Shown here: piece after piece, positions 14,930 to 24,900 of the stretch | Layout of the letters: the number at the start of each line of letters is the position of its first letter | Numbering within the stretch: the first letter of the stretch is position 1 | Source of the DNA: DAOUFU01 sp034429275 | Lineage (GTDB): Bacteria > Chloroflexota > Anaerolineae > Aggregatilineales > Aggregatilineaceae | Direction: 5' to 3' | Length of the DNA stretch: 42,557 nt | Assembly (NCBI GenBank): GCA_034429275.1 | Contig: DAOUFU010000253.1 | Span: 1-42,557 of the forward strand | The notes under the pieces: generated by a model | Database searches by the model: none | The model's input: only the letters and a program-made list of their open reading frames with translations | Told to the model about the DNA's origin: nothing | Program-made: the position numbers and the translations under genes

Positions 14930-15364
14930 CCAGAGAAACGCAGGATGCGCAGTTGCGTCACTGAGGCCGATTGAGGCAAGGAACCAAGAGGAAACGACCA
15001 ATCCCAACAAGAGCCAGTGCCGGATCTGAGTTTGGATAGTCGGAAACCCGGCTAAGTGGGGCGATCCATCCCCCTTGTGGGGGATATTTAATTCCTCCTC
15101 CCCTGAGTTTCCTTGTAAAACCTGCATACTGAACAACTATCAACACTAATCCAAGAATGACACTGGCTCATAGAGCTTATAGAGCCATTTTATGCTTGAG
15201 AGCGCGTATTTCCCTCCCCCCAGGGCGGAGTCTCCACATCTAGGCGGCGATGCGCGGCAATGCGCTTTGGTTAACCGATCCAGCACACCAAAATTTCCTC
15301 TGTAACAAAATCCATGCTGAAATTGACAATAATATGAGACCCCATGTGAGAGAAGCGCTGACAT
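14930..15364. other. Intergenic region with a 7-bp hairpin
   Basis: No supported gene. ATCCCCC-TTGT-GGGGGAT at 15068-15085 is a perfect hairpin followed by ATTTAATT, and may act as a weak terminator for the URO-D gene about 140 bases downstream of its stop. A TTGACA at 15323-15328 precedes the sigma-factor gene, but no good -10 was found at the right distance. Confidence 0.4.
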
Positions 15365-15955
15365 ATGCCAAATCTTGAACAATTGAATCACCTCATTGAG
15401 ACCGAAGCCGAAACATTACAGAATATTCTTCGGCACTACCTGCTGAAGGCGGGATTGGCCACACCACTCATTGTAAAGAGTGCAGCCGAAGAATTATTCA
15501 ATGAGGTGGTTGTTGAAGTGCTAAGCCATCCTGAACGCCTGAAAAATGTCCGTGAACCAACCGCGTGGATGCTTGGTGTTGCTGCCAATCTAATCCGCCG
15601 GCAGTGTGCTGCGTTCGAAAGACAACGCGAAATGCTGGTTCGTGATCTATTTAGCGAAATACAGGATGACATGAGTGACTCGGACCTGTTTGATCTGTTA
15701 AGCGAATTGGCCACTGCCAGTCCCGACAAGGAAGTGGAGTCACAAGAACAAGTCAGGCGCTTGCTAGCAGGTATGTCTGAAGCAGATCAGACTGTGCTGC
15801 GACTGGCAGTATTGAACGACTTAAATGGCGAAATGTTGGCGGTCGCTCTGCACACCACACCCGGTGCAGCGCGCGTTCGTTTGCATCGCGCGCTGGCGCG
15901 TTTACGTGTGGTCCTGGCGGCGAAGAACGAGCTTCATCTTGAGCACTGGATTTGA
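15365..15955 (+). CDS. RNA polymerase sigma factor, sigma-70 family (ECF-like)
   Basis: A 196-residue sigma factor. The N-terminal half matches region 2 (SAAEELFNEVVVEVLSHPERL, then REPTAWMLGVAANLIRRQ), and the C-terminal part matches region 4 (VRRLLAGMSEADQTVLRLAVLNDLNGEMLAVALHTTPGAARVRLHRALARLR). The linker is longer than in the smallest ECF factors. The downstream membrane WD40 gene starts 13 bases after its stop. Such pairing usually means that the second protein holds or releases the sigma factor. The promoter it recognises cannot be told from this window. Confidence 0.88.
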   Translation: MPNLEQLNHLIETEAETLQNILRHYLLKAGLATPLIVKSAAEELFNEVVVEVLSHPERLKNVREPTAWMLGVAANLIRRQCAAFERQREMLVRDLFSEIQDDMSDSDLFDLLSELATASPDKEVESQEQVRRLLAGMSEADQTVLRLAVLNDLNGEMLAVALHTTPGAARVRLHRALARLRVVLAAKNELHLEHWI

Positions 15956-15968
15956 CAGGGAAATCACT

Positions 15969-18242
15969 ATGGATCACATCGCCTATGAAAAGCTGCTTTA
16001 TCTTTACAGCCGTGCCCTTGATGAGGCTGATTTTGAAACAATAGAAAGGATCATGCGGCAGGCTGCTCATGATCCAACGCTCAAGACAATGCTATTTGAC
16101 CTGGAAACCGCTTATCATACTGAACCGCAGGAAATGGGGGAAATAATGCTAATCGGCGCGGAGCACAGGAATGGTCGCCATCTTACTTTGGCACAGCCTA
16201 TAGTCAGGCTTCAGCGCCGGGCCACGTGGAGTCTTCGCGCGGCAGTGGTGGCACTGGTTCTGGTTGGACTCGTTGCTATTTACCTGGTGAAAAATTCTGA
16301 GAAGTCCAATCACGTCCATACCACACTGATTTCATCTGGACGCGAGTTGGCTACCGCCGTATCCACCCCTGTACCGGTCTTGATGCAGGGACGGACTGCC
16401 ATTACAGCGGAAAACGCCGACCAGATCACGTTATTAGTCCAGTTGGGGCGCGGCAGTGCGCTTGATGCGGCCTGGTCGCCAGATGGACGTATATTGGCCG
16501 TGAGCAGCCCACTTGGGATCTGGTTGTATGATACAACCAATGCCCAAGCGGAACCGCATTTGCTGGATACTACCTCCATCGAGTGGTATTGGCCTGATGA
16601 GATAACGTGGTCACCAGATGGGAGATATTTGACAAGCAATGAGACAAATGATGTCATGACACACATCTGGGATGCAGAGACCGGTGAGCTTGTGCTTGAA
16701 GTGAACGGGAATACTGCAGCCTGGTCGCCGGATGGGACTCGCTTGGCCTCCAGGGGGGAAGACCAGAAGGTGTACATCTGGGATATGGTCTCCGGCATCT
16801 CCCTGGTGGTGCTAGAAGTACCCTTTCACCCGTGGAGTCTTACCTGGTCACCAGGCGGGACTTGGTTGGCGACAACCGAATATGGAAACAATATACGCAT
16901 TTGGGATGTGGTAACTGGGGAACAGTTGGAGTGGTCAAGCAGGCTGGTGGGGAGTGCTGTGGCGTGGTCGCCGGACGGAACTCGTCTGGCAACGGGAGGC
17001 TCGCCAAGACTATCGGTGTGGGATGTAAATACCCAGGAAAGGATGATTGAGATCGACACCGGCGAGAGTTGGACAAGGGAAATAGAATGGTCGCCGGACA
17101 GTCAGTATCTTGCGACGAACGGGGAGGGGGTGCGCATCTGGGATGCAACCACAGGCGAGCTGGTGAAAGAACCGACATTTGCTGCCACATTCCCGATGCG
17201 CAGCATGTCATGGTCACCAGACGGGACTCGGTTGGTTTCGATTGGGGATGATCAGACGGTGTATATCTGGGATGCTGAAACAGGTGAGAGCCTGTTGGAA
17301 TTTGCCGGGTACCTGGGATATGTCGATAGTATAGCCTGGTCACCGGACGGCACGCGCCTGGCCCTGGCTGAGGGGAAAAATGTGCGAATCTGGGATATCA
17401 AGGAGACATCCTCAACGGTTTTGGTCAAAAATTCTGACACTGTATCGGGTATAGCGTGGTCACCGGATGGCACACGAATAGCTTCTGGGAGTTGGGATAA
17501 CCTGGTACGTGTATGGGACGCAGCGACCGGGGAGAATCTGGTGGAGATGGCAGGGCATACTAATGAGGTGTCGCATGTGACATGGTCCCCGGACAGTACG
17601 CACCTGGCCTCTGGCAGCATAGATACCACGGTGCGTATCTGGGATGCGACCTCCGGGAAGATCCAGGCTGTTTTGGAACACACCGATGGCGTGACGAGTG
17701 TGGCGTGGTCGCCGGATGGAACGCGGCTGATTTCGGCTGATGGGAATGGAGACCTGTATTTTTGGGACACGACAACTGGTGCGCGTTTGGCGACATTGGA
17801 AGGGCATCCTATACGTGTGGGTGATATGGCATGGTCACCCGATGGGATGCGCCTGGCTTCAGCCTCTACTTTTGATCAATCAGTGCGTATTTGGGATGCG
17901 GTTACCGGTGAGAATCTTATTGTACTGGGGTATACCGGCACGGTTATACCGCAAAATTCAGGGTGGTTGTTTCCGGATGGTCTGCCGAATGATCCGGTTA
18001 TTCAGGCGTATGCACGTGTGAATTGCGTGGCGTGGTCACCGGATAACACACTGTTGGCCCTGGGGACGGCTAACCATACGCTGCTTATCTGGGATGCAAA
18101 GGAAGAGGAACACCTGACCATGCAGGAGTGGCAGTCGACATCAGGGTCGAAAGATTTAGCCTGGTCGCCGGATGGAACAATGATTGCCATTGGTAATTTC
18201 GATGGCACGGTTCAGTTATGGGGCATTCCTGTCTCTGAGTGA
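15969..18242 (+). CDS. Membrane-anchored WD40 protein, putative anti-sigma regulator
   Basis: A 757-residue protein. Residues 1-85 form a helical cytoplasmic domain (YEKLLYLYSRALDEADFETI) suited to binding the sigma factor, followed by one transmembrane helix (about residues 95-115). The rest is exported: a short linker and then 14 WD40 repeats with the core xxWSPDGTRLA...VRIWDAxTGE, the number needed for two seven-bladed propellers. The repeats are unusually alike, also at DNA level (TGGTCACCGGATGG and variants recur). The sequence ends cleanly after the last blade. Co-transcription with the sigma gene suggests that it senses something outside the cell and controls sigma activity; the anti-sigma role is inferred. 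Confidence 0.85.
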   Translation: MDHIAYEKLLYLYSRALDEADFETIERIMRQAAHDPTLKTMLFDLETAYHTEPQEMGEIMLIGAEHRNGRHLTLAQPIVRLQRRATWSLRAAVVALVLVGLVAIYLVKNSEKSNHVHTTLISSGRELATAVSTPVPVLMQGRTAITAENADQITLLVQLGRGSALDAAWSPDGRILAVSSPLGIWLYDTTNAQAEPHLLDTTSIEWYWPDEITWSPDGRYLTSNETNDVMTHIWDAETGELVLEVNGNTAAWSPDGTRLASRGEDQKVYIWDMVSGISLVVLEVPFHPWSLTWSPGGTWLATTEYGNNIRIWDVVTGEQLEWSSRLVGSAVAWSPDGTRLATGGSPRLSVWDVNTQERMIEIDTGESWTREIEWSPDSQYLATNGEGVRIWDATTGELVKEPTFAATFPMRSMSWSPDGTRLVSIGDDQTVYIWDAETGESLLEFAGYLGYVDSIAWSPDGTRLALAEGKNVRIWDIKETSSTVLVKNSDTVSGIAWSPDGTRIASGSWDNLVRVWDAATGENLVEMAGHTNEVSHVTWSPDSTHLASGSIDTTVRIWDATSGKIQAVLEHTDGVTSVAWSPDGTRLISADGNGDLYFWDTTTGARLATLEGHPIRVGDMAWSPDGMRLASASTFDQSVRIWDAVTGENLIVLGYTGTVIPQNSGWLFPDGLPNDPVIQAYARVNCVAWSPDNTLLALGTANHTLLIWDAKEEEHLTMQEWQSTSGSKDLAWSPDGTMIAIGNFDGTVQLWGIPVSE

Positions 18243-18244
18243 GG

Positions 18245-18400
18245 AGCTCTGGGTTTGATCCACTTGGGTGAAGCGTTTGGTATATTCCGCGTGTAGAGTG
18301 CTGAAAAAGCTCTCGATCATGGCATTGCTGGAGGGATCGCCTTTACCGCTCATGCTCACCGTGACCCCGTGTGCCTTCAGCTATGTGAGATAGTCATGGC
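18245..18400 (-). mobile_element. IS3-family integrase core fragment
   Basis: On the minus strand: LKAHGVTVSMSGKGDPSSNA, then MIESFFSTLHAEYTKRF, the conserved IS3 orfB segment around the catalytic Glu. An in-frame TAG precedes it and the fragment stops almost at the WD40 stop codon. Only about 50 residues remain. Confidence 0.7.
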
Positions 18401-18460
18401 AGTGTATTGTATGCGTTCAGAGGGGTGGCGAGGAGTGGTCTTAATGCATTAGCTGTACAG

Positions 18461-18985
18461 TTAACCTTTTTGCCGGACAGGCTGACTGAAACGTTGCACG
18501 GTATGGATGGGACACGCGCCCATGTTGCGATAGCCGAGATGCGGGCGGTCGGTGTTGTAGTGCGCTAGCCAGGTCTCGAAGTCGGCTTGTAGCTCGTCAA
18601 TGGTGGTGTAGAGCTTGCGTTTCAGGGCAAGCGCGGAAAACTCCTCCTTGGCCGTGCGGTTGAAACGCTCCATGAAGCCGATGGTCTGCGGCTTGCGAAC
18701 CTGGGTGCGGCGATGCTCAATGCTCTGCAGGTCCAGGTACAGCTCGTAGGGATGCACGTCCGTGCCGCAGAACTCGCATCCGTTGTCGGTCAGCACCGCC
18801 CCCACCGTCAAGCCGTGCTGCTGGTAGAAAAAAGGCAGCACGTCGTTGTGCAGCACTAACGCAGCGGCTTCGAGCTGCTTGCTGGTGTGCAGATGGCCGA
18901 AGGCATAGCTGCCGTAGGGATCCACCACCGCGTGCAGATAGACCTTGCCCACACCCTTTAACGCTCACAAAGAAGGTTAAGAATA
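18461..18985 (-). pseudogene. Integrase-core transposase fragment inserted in a Uma2 gene
   Basis: The frame reads MGKVYLHAVVDPYGSYAFGH, then VLTDNGCEFCGTDVHPYELY, RTQVRKPQTIGFMERFNRTA (catalytic Glu), and LAHYNTDRPHLGYRNMG before the stop. This is a DDE integrase core missing its N-terminal half. Upstream, LTFFVSVKG continues the homology in another frame, so there is a one-base lesion near 18950. The element boundary against the Uma2 fragment is near 18985. Confidence 0.72.
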
Positions 18986-19191
18986 CGCTGTATAACGCCT
19001 GTCTCCCCAGTGACATGGCCGAGATTATGATCTTCTATCCAAGTGGCTAAACGGCGGCTGACGCGCACCGAGATAAACGACGCATACAGACTTGACGGCA
19101 CTTCAACAATCGAACCGCCGATGTATTCAAACACCTTGTTGGCGTTTTCTGGCAGTTCCGCAAGTCGATCAAATTCGGCGGCTGCAAACAT
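18985..19191 (-). pseudogene. Uma2 family endonuclease, 5' fragment
   Basis: About 68 N-terminal residues: EFDRLAELPENANKVFEYIG, then GSIVEVPSSLYASFISVRVS and HNLGHVTGETG. This is the start of a Uma2/DUF820 restriction-endonuclease-like protein, a family expanded in Chloroflexota and cyanobacteria. The catalytic Asp/Glu-x-Lys part is missing because the gene is cut by the transposase remnant. Confidence 0.7.
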
Positions 19192-19253
19192 AAGCGCACC
19201 TATAAAACAACAGGGCCGAAATATGTACTACTCCGGCCCTGCACCAAAAGCGA

Positions 19254-20867
19254 TTATTCCGCCGCGCTTAACCCCATTTCTGGGATATCGGGCAGATCCT
19301 CGGTGAACAGCCACAGATTGAAGAGGTCGTCTAGTTCCTGCCCACTGATCTCTTCTGCCACCGCGATAAACTCATCGATGGTCACATTGCTATATCGGTA
19401 GCGATCATAGTAGGTTTTCAGGATGTTAAAGAACACCTCATCACCAACCGCCAGGCGGAGTACGTGCAGCGTCAGACCGCCGCGATAATACACCGCGATA
19501 TTGAACAGATCTTCCGCGCCCGGATCACCAATGATCACAGGAGCGATCTGACCATCCAATTCCAGCGCCGCGATGATATCGGCGGCAGGGGTTGTGGTGA
19601 GATCCGCCTCGGTTAAACCCACATAGGAAGCGAAAACCTCGGGGGTGATGTCTGCACCTAAATAAAGGGCAATTGCCTCATACACATCCATGCCTGTTGC
19701 ATCCTCGGCACGCAGTGCCTGGAAGCGGGCCAGCATATCATACCAACTGCGGATGTGCTCGTCAGCAGCTTCGGGACTCGACATCCGCTCCACGATCAGC
19801 GCTTCGGCGTAGGTCGCGAATCCTTCATTCAACCAGATATCCTGCCAGCGCACCGGCGTCACGCTGTTACCGAACCACTGGTGCGAGAGTTCATGCGCGA
19901 TCATGATTTCTGCCTCACTCAGCCCTGGATAAACCTCGTCGCTCATCCTTACCAGGCCGAGATCGAAGGTGGACAGCGTTTGTGTTTCCAGCGCGAAGCC
20001 GAGTTCCTGATTAATCACCACGCCGCCGTAGGAATCAAACGGATAGGGGCCAAACATATCCTCATAAATGGCGATCATCTCGCCCTGGGTGCTGAAGATT
20101 TCGGTGAGTTCAGCCGCGTAATCGACAGGAAAGTAATTACGCAGAGGCAGTCCGTGCGGGCCTTCGGATTCTTCTACTACAAATTCCGAGATATGGACTG
20201 TCGTCAGATAACTCGCCATCGGATCGTCGCTGTCCCACACGTAGGTGGTGGTGGCACCGTTATCGGTGGTCGATTGCAGTACACCATTCGCCGCGACAAT
20301 ATACGGTTCTGGCACGGTGACGGTGATAGTATAGGTCGCTTTGTCGGAGGGATGATCGTTCACCGGATACCAGGAGGCCGACCCTACAGGTTCGCTGGTG
20401 ACATAGATACCATCGGCATACGGCACCCATCCCAGATCAGCACCACTCAGCGCGGGATCAAGGATAGGTGTGGGCGTGCCACTGTACTCGATCACGGTGG
20501 TGAAGGTCTCACCGGAAGCAATCGCGGCGGCGGGTATGATCGCGAGTTCGCCGCTGTCATGGGTGAATGTCGCTTCGGCCTCGTTGACGCTGACCGCCCT
20601 CACCGTCATCCCACTCAGATCAAAATTGAAAACAGATAGATCCTTGGTTGCCAGCGCTTCAATCGTGGCAGAGGCGTCAATTGTGTTGGCGTCCACATCC
20701 ACCGTCAGATCGAGCGCGTAATGTTGCACATCGTAACCGCCGTTCCCTGCCTGCGGAAAATAGGGATCACCAATGCTGTCCTGATCCGGCCCTTGCGCCC
20801 AGGCAATACTCCCGGACAGCAGCACAATGACCACCAGGCTGGTCAGCCATGCTTTTTTGAAACTCAT
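19254..20867 (-). CDS. M1 family metallopeptidase, secreted
   Basis: A 537-residue exported zinc peptidase. The signal peptide ends near IAWAQG. The N-terminal beta-domain (YDVQHYALDLTVDVDANTID) is followed by the thermolysin-like catalytic domain: zinc site HELSHQWFGN (about residues 322-331) and the third ligand in WLNEGFATYAE. The usual GAMEN substrate motif is replaced by GFALETQTL, as in other M1-like proteins of this phylum I recall. A small C-terminal part holds YRGGLTLHVLRLAVGDEVFF. The long C-terminal domain of aminopeptidase N is absent. GAGGAGG precedes the ATG. It probably degrades peptides outside the cell. Confidence 0.93.
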   Translation of the reverse strand: MSFKKAWLTSLVVIVLLSGSIAWAQGPDQDSIGDPYFPQAGNGGYDVQHYALDLTVDVDANTIDASATIEALATKDLSVFNFDLSGMTVRAVSVNEAEATFTHDSGELAIIPAAAIASGETFTTVIEYSGTPTPILDPALSGADLGWVPYADGIYVTSEPVGSASWYPVNDHPSDKATYTITVTVPEPYIVAANGVLQSTTDNGATTTYVWDSDDPMASYLTTVHISEFVVEESEGPHGLPLRNYFPVDYAAELTEIFSTQGEMIAIYEDMFGPYPFDSYGGVVINQELGFALETQTLSTFDLGLVRMSDEVYPGLSEAEIMIAHELSHQWFGNSVTPVRWQDIWLNEGFATYAEALIVERMSSPEAADEHIRSWYDMLARFQALRAEDATGMDVYEAIALYLGADITPEVFASYVGLTEADLTTTPAADIIAALELDGQIAPVIIGDPGAEDLFNIAVYYRGGLTLHVLRLAVGDEVFFNILKTYYDRYRYSNVTIDEFIAVAEEISGQELDDLFNLWLFTEDLPDIPEMGLSAAE

Positions 20868-20983
20868 CTCATTTCCTCCTCAAGTAGTGAAAGGTCTACC
20901 GACAATACGGCACCCACGCGGAAAAGTTTCTGTGTGGTGTCAAAATTTGCGGGACAGATTGACAAGAACCCAGAGCAGGGGGG

Positions 20984-21580
20984 GAGATTCTGAGCGGACT
21001 TGAAGTTCCTCCGGATTTCCGTGAACGGGTGGAAACAGCCATGCGCAACCGCGTGGAGAGTGAAGCGGCGTTGACACGGATGGGAGAAATCCGGGAGATC
21101 ATCGAACGGATCGACCTGCGGTGGGATCGCGGCTTCATCAGTCAAGAGGAGTACATCGAGAAGCGCAGCCAGTTGCAGTGCGAGGTCGAAGCGCTGCGTC
21201 CGATTGACTATGACGACCTGATCGAGGCGGCGGACTTGATCCAGAATTTCCAGGTGTATTGGGACCAATGTGGGCAGATGGAAAAGCCCCTGGAGGCACG
21301 CCAGCAGTTACTCCAGAAGATCGTGGAGCGGGTCTTCGTCCATGAGGGAGAAGTCCTGGCGGTGGTGGTGCATGGTGACTTTGGTGTTGTGTTGGGAGAG
21401 GATGAGCAGGAAACGGCGGAAATCGCACGCGTTTTGGACATAAAAAATGCGGCTACGAGTGAGGTTTCCCCTCGTAGCCGCGTCGGGAGCGACGGGCATC
21501 GACTGCTCGTTGGCTGCGTACTTGTTACGGGAAGATTCAGGCTATTTCTCCGCATTTTACCCCAACGCATGACCGCGTAG
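20984..21580 (+). pseudogene. Large serine recombinase, C-terminal fragment
   Basis: The frame encodes ILSGLEVPPDFRERVETAMR, then MGEIREIIERIDLRWDRGFI, SQEEYIEKRSQLQCEVEALR and the coiled-coil tail with YDDLIEAADLIQNFQVYWDQ, ending in a basic stretch. This is the zinc-ribbon/coiled-coil C-terminus of a large serine recombinase. The catalytic resolvase domain is missing, and no start lies at its beginning. The insertion point is close to the 5' end of the M1 peptidase gene. An internal 11-bp hairpin lies at 21449-21481. Confidence 0.72.
21449..21481. repeat. Perfect 11-bp hairpin in the recombinase tail
   Basis: GCGGCTACGAG and CTCGTAGCCGC flank an 11-base loop. Being inside a reading frame but perfectly self-complementary, it may mark a former element end or a structured RNA rather than coding constraint. 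Confidence 0.5.
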
Positions 21581-21608
21581 TCAGCTTACCCCTTCGCCAG
21601 TCGGCCTA

Positions 21609-21806
21609 ATGGATACAAGGAGACTGGCAAATGACACCCTCAATTCATCCACTGACTCAAGAGCAATGTCAAGCGGCGCGCCATGCTGCGCGGTGTGTGG
21701 CGGGGAGTTGCCAGCGCCTTCAGAGGTGGGCAGACGCCGTCGGGTGTACTGCCCCAATGCCTGCCGTCAGCGCGCGAAGCGCCAGCGAGTACACAACCCT
21801 GAATAG
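21609..21806 (+). CDS. Small zinc-finger protein linked to the recombinase remnant
   Basis: A frame of up to 65 residues whose second half is CAVCGGELPAPSEVGRRRRV, then YCPNACRQRAKRQR, a typical short zinc finger with a basic CRQRAxRQR tail. The start is uncertain. The ATG at 21609 has no ribosome site, one at 21666 is in frame, and the best ribosome site (AAGGAG) precedes an ATG at 21631 in a different frame, which suggests a frameshift near 21685. It follows the recombinase tail and is probably part of the same mobile element. Confidence 0.45.
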   Translation: MDTRRLANDTLNSSTDSRAMSSGAPCCAVCGGELPAPSEVGRRRRVYCPNACRQRAKRQRVHNPE

Positions 21807-21929
21807 CCCGGAGGTCAGCAGGGCTGTGCTGTGCTCACTGGCAAGAGACCTGTTTTGAGGAAAAAAGCTATAGATCGAATGGGTTATGCCTGGCGAGTCG
21901 GAAATATACCGACAACATCTCGCTTTAGA

Positions 21930-24900
21930 TCACTCACATCGCGGCTCGACGCGATACTGCGCACGCTCTGCGCAGGTGAACTCACGTACATAGCGGTTCT
22001 CGCGCACCCAATCGATCAGGTCGCCTAACTCCCAGTCACTGACCTGCCATTCCCGCACGGTACCGTCGGCGGAGGCGGAATACAGGTGCTCACCCTCAGG
22101 GCTGAACTCCACATCGAAAATCCATCCCGTATGCCCCTCGAAACGGCGCAGTACCTCGCCTGTCGCAGTGTTCCACAGCATAACGCTGCCATCGGATGAA
22201 CCGGACGCCATGATCTGGCCGCCCGGTCCGAGGTCCAGGCTCCACACCGGGCCGTCGTGCCCGACGAATTGGCGGACAACTTGACCGGTCTCGATGCTCC
22301 ACTCGACAATGCTGCCATCGTTCGTAGCGGCGATCAGGGTGGTTTCATCAGGGCCAAAGATGGCATTGAGCACGCAGCCCGGTTGTTCGGCGAATTCCCG
22401 AATGGATTGCCCGGTCACCACATTCCACAGCGTTACACTGGCTGAATAGCACGAGCTGGTGATAGCTCGCTGTCCATCCTGGCTGAAGTCTATCGAGGTG
22501 ATGTCCTGTGTGGTGGCAAACTGCCGGATCACTCCTCCAGTGTCCAGGTCGAGCAGAAACAACTCGCCGCCCAGGTCATCCTCGCTGAAATCTTGCGTCC
22601 CGGCGAGCGCGGACTGCCCATCGGGACTGATGGCCACACTTCGCCAGGGGAAGGTGTGCGACGCGAAGTTCTGGACCGCGACGCCGGTGTCCAGGTCCCA
22701 CAGGACAAGCTGTGTGACTCTCGACTGGCTGTCAACTTCGAGAGTCCCTACCAGCGCATATTGCCCCCCTGGATCAAGTGCGATTGCCCCCGGCGCAACG
22801 GATCCCGAACCATGCAAAGTGTGCACCAATGTCGCGGCAGTCGTGTCGAACAACCAGACGTCTCCCTGGGCTGCCTCGCCTATGACCAACCGGCTGCCAT
22901 CGGAACTCACTTCCAGGGCGAAAGCCGGTGTTCCAAGGCGGTAACGATGCTTCTCCTCTTGTGCGCCAATGTTCCACAGCCGGATCGTGCCATCACCGGA
23001 GGCGGTCGCGGCCAGGCCACCATCTGGACTGAACGCGACGTCCCAAACGGTGAGGGTATGCCCGACCGCCAGTTGGTCCTGCCACCAAACCTCGATGTCC
23101 CAGAAATAGAGGTCTTCGCCAATCGAGAAGATCACGGTGTGGCCATTGGGGCTGATGGCCATCGGTTTGCCATAAGCGCCCCGGATACGCTGCCGGATCT
23201 CCTTTCCGGTCTGCGTATCCCACAGGCGGAAGGTGAGGTCCGGGCTGTATGACAGAATCGCTGTGCCATCCGGTAGATAGACCGCGCCAGTGACTTCGGA
23301 CTCGTGCCCCTCGAATCGTTGGATCACCTGTCCGAACGTAAGCGACTCAGGATTGATATCCCATTCGATGATAGACCGGCCTGCAGAGGCTGTGATCGCC
23401 TTCATGCCGTCCGGACTAACGGCAACAGTGTTCACACGCGCGGTATGATCTTCCAGGTGCCGGAGCATTTCGCCACCGGTCACATCCCACAGAATAGCCG
23501 TACCGTCGTCGGACGCGGATAGTATCATGGATTGCCCAGGCACGAACGCGACATCATTGACCGCACCGGAATGACCTTTCAGGCGGCGTATCTCGGCTCC
23601 AGTGAGAACATCCCACACGATGAGCGTGCTATCAGCAGATGCCGAAACAGCCAGCAGGCTTCCCTCTTGATTCGCAAGGGGATCGAACGCGACGGCGTTA
23701 ATCCAGCCCGTATGGCCCTGCCAGCGGCGCTGAATTGTGCCATCGCTGATATTCCACAGGATCAGTTCACCCTGATCGCAGTCATCGCCCTCGTCAACAG
23801 GCAGAGCGCAGCCAGCAGAGAGAAGCAAGCTGCCATCGGGGCTGAATGCTACGGCCCTGACGTCACCTGCATGCCCGGCCAGCACCCGTCGTGTCCCTAC
23901 CGAAAATGCGACATCGGTCAGCGTGTTTTTCGCATCAACTGGCGGCTCGTCGATGGTCACTGCTTCGAGCGCCAGCGCCAGCGCGAGATCGCCTCGCCCA
24001 ACTTCATGTTCCTCGCGGGCGTTGGCGGCCAACACCAGGCTGTGATTCACGTCAGCTTCGCGCTCGGCCTGCTGGCGAGAATCGTTAGCCTCGCGTTCCT
24101 TGCCGAAGGCAAACAGGGAAAGACCCAGCGCCACCGCCAGGAACACACCCAATCCGGCCACCAGCGTGCGCAGCCGGTTGGCCGCCTTGCGCTGAGACGC
24201 CTCGGCCTGCTGCGCGGCAGCGGCGGCTTGCTGCGCCAGGATTAGCTCATGCGCCTGCCGCTCACGCTCGGTCTCCTCCTGCTGGCGTTGTTGGCTGACG
24301 CTGGTGTGCAGGTACTCGCGTTCTTCGGGAGTCAGGGCAAGCAAGGTCTCGTTGGCCCACCCTTCGACCTGTTCCAGCCGCGCGCCGTGCAGCAGGTAAC
24401 TGGGATCGCAATCGGAATTCCGCCAGTCGGCGGCAGCAGATGCCAATAAACGCTGCTGGCGGATGTCGTGCCGGCTTTCATCGAGCCAGTCGCGCAGCCG
24501 CCCCCATTCGCGCAGAATGGCCTCGTGCGCGACTTCAACCACCGGCGCGCGCGTGGAAGGATCGTGATCCAGCGACAGCAGCCGGTAGGTGGTGTAGGTA
24601 TCAATCAGTTCGTCCATCACGTCAGGATCGGCGGCGACTGCCAGCAGTTCGGAACGGGGCACACGCCGCCGTGTATCTTCGCTCCCTTCACCCAGGGTCA
24701 CGAGTCGCAAAAACATCTGGCGCGCGGTGTGTTGTCCTGCCTGATCCAGTTCGTCAAAGAGGGCTTCGGCACGTCGTGCGAGCGCACCGGTGGTCTTGCC
24801 GATAACCTCGTAGGCGCGTTGCGTCAGGATGCGCCCTTCGCGGTTGTCGAACAGCTCGGTCAAGGCGTATTGCAGCAGCGGCAGCGCGCCCGGTTGGTAG

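Noticed and set aside
15323..15328. TTGACA as -35 of the sigma-factor gene
   Set aside because: No acceptable -10 hexamer lies 16-18 bp downstream, so the promoter is not assigned.
17250..18002. Long minus-strand open frames opposite the WD40 gene
   Set aside because: They mirror the repeat structure of the real gene (SGD/PSGDHA patterns) and have no starts with ribosome sites. They are shadows of the repeats.
15969..18242. Repeated TGGTCACCGGATGG-like DNA words as a CRISPR or satellite array
   Set aside because: They encode the WSPDG core of the WD40 repeats in one frame at about 120-bp spacing, with coding variation between them.
19755..20639. 294-codon plus-strand frame opposite the M1 peptidase
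   Set aside because: It is His/Arg/Gly-rich, lacks homology I can recognise, and lies entirely within the well-supported peptidase gene on the other strand.
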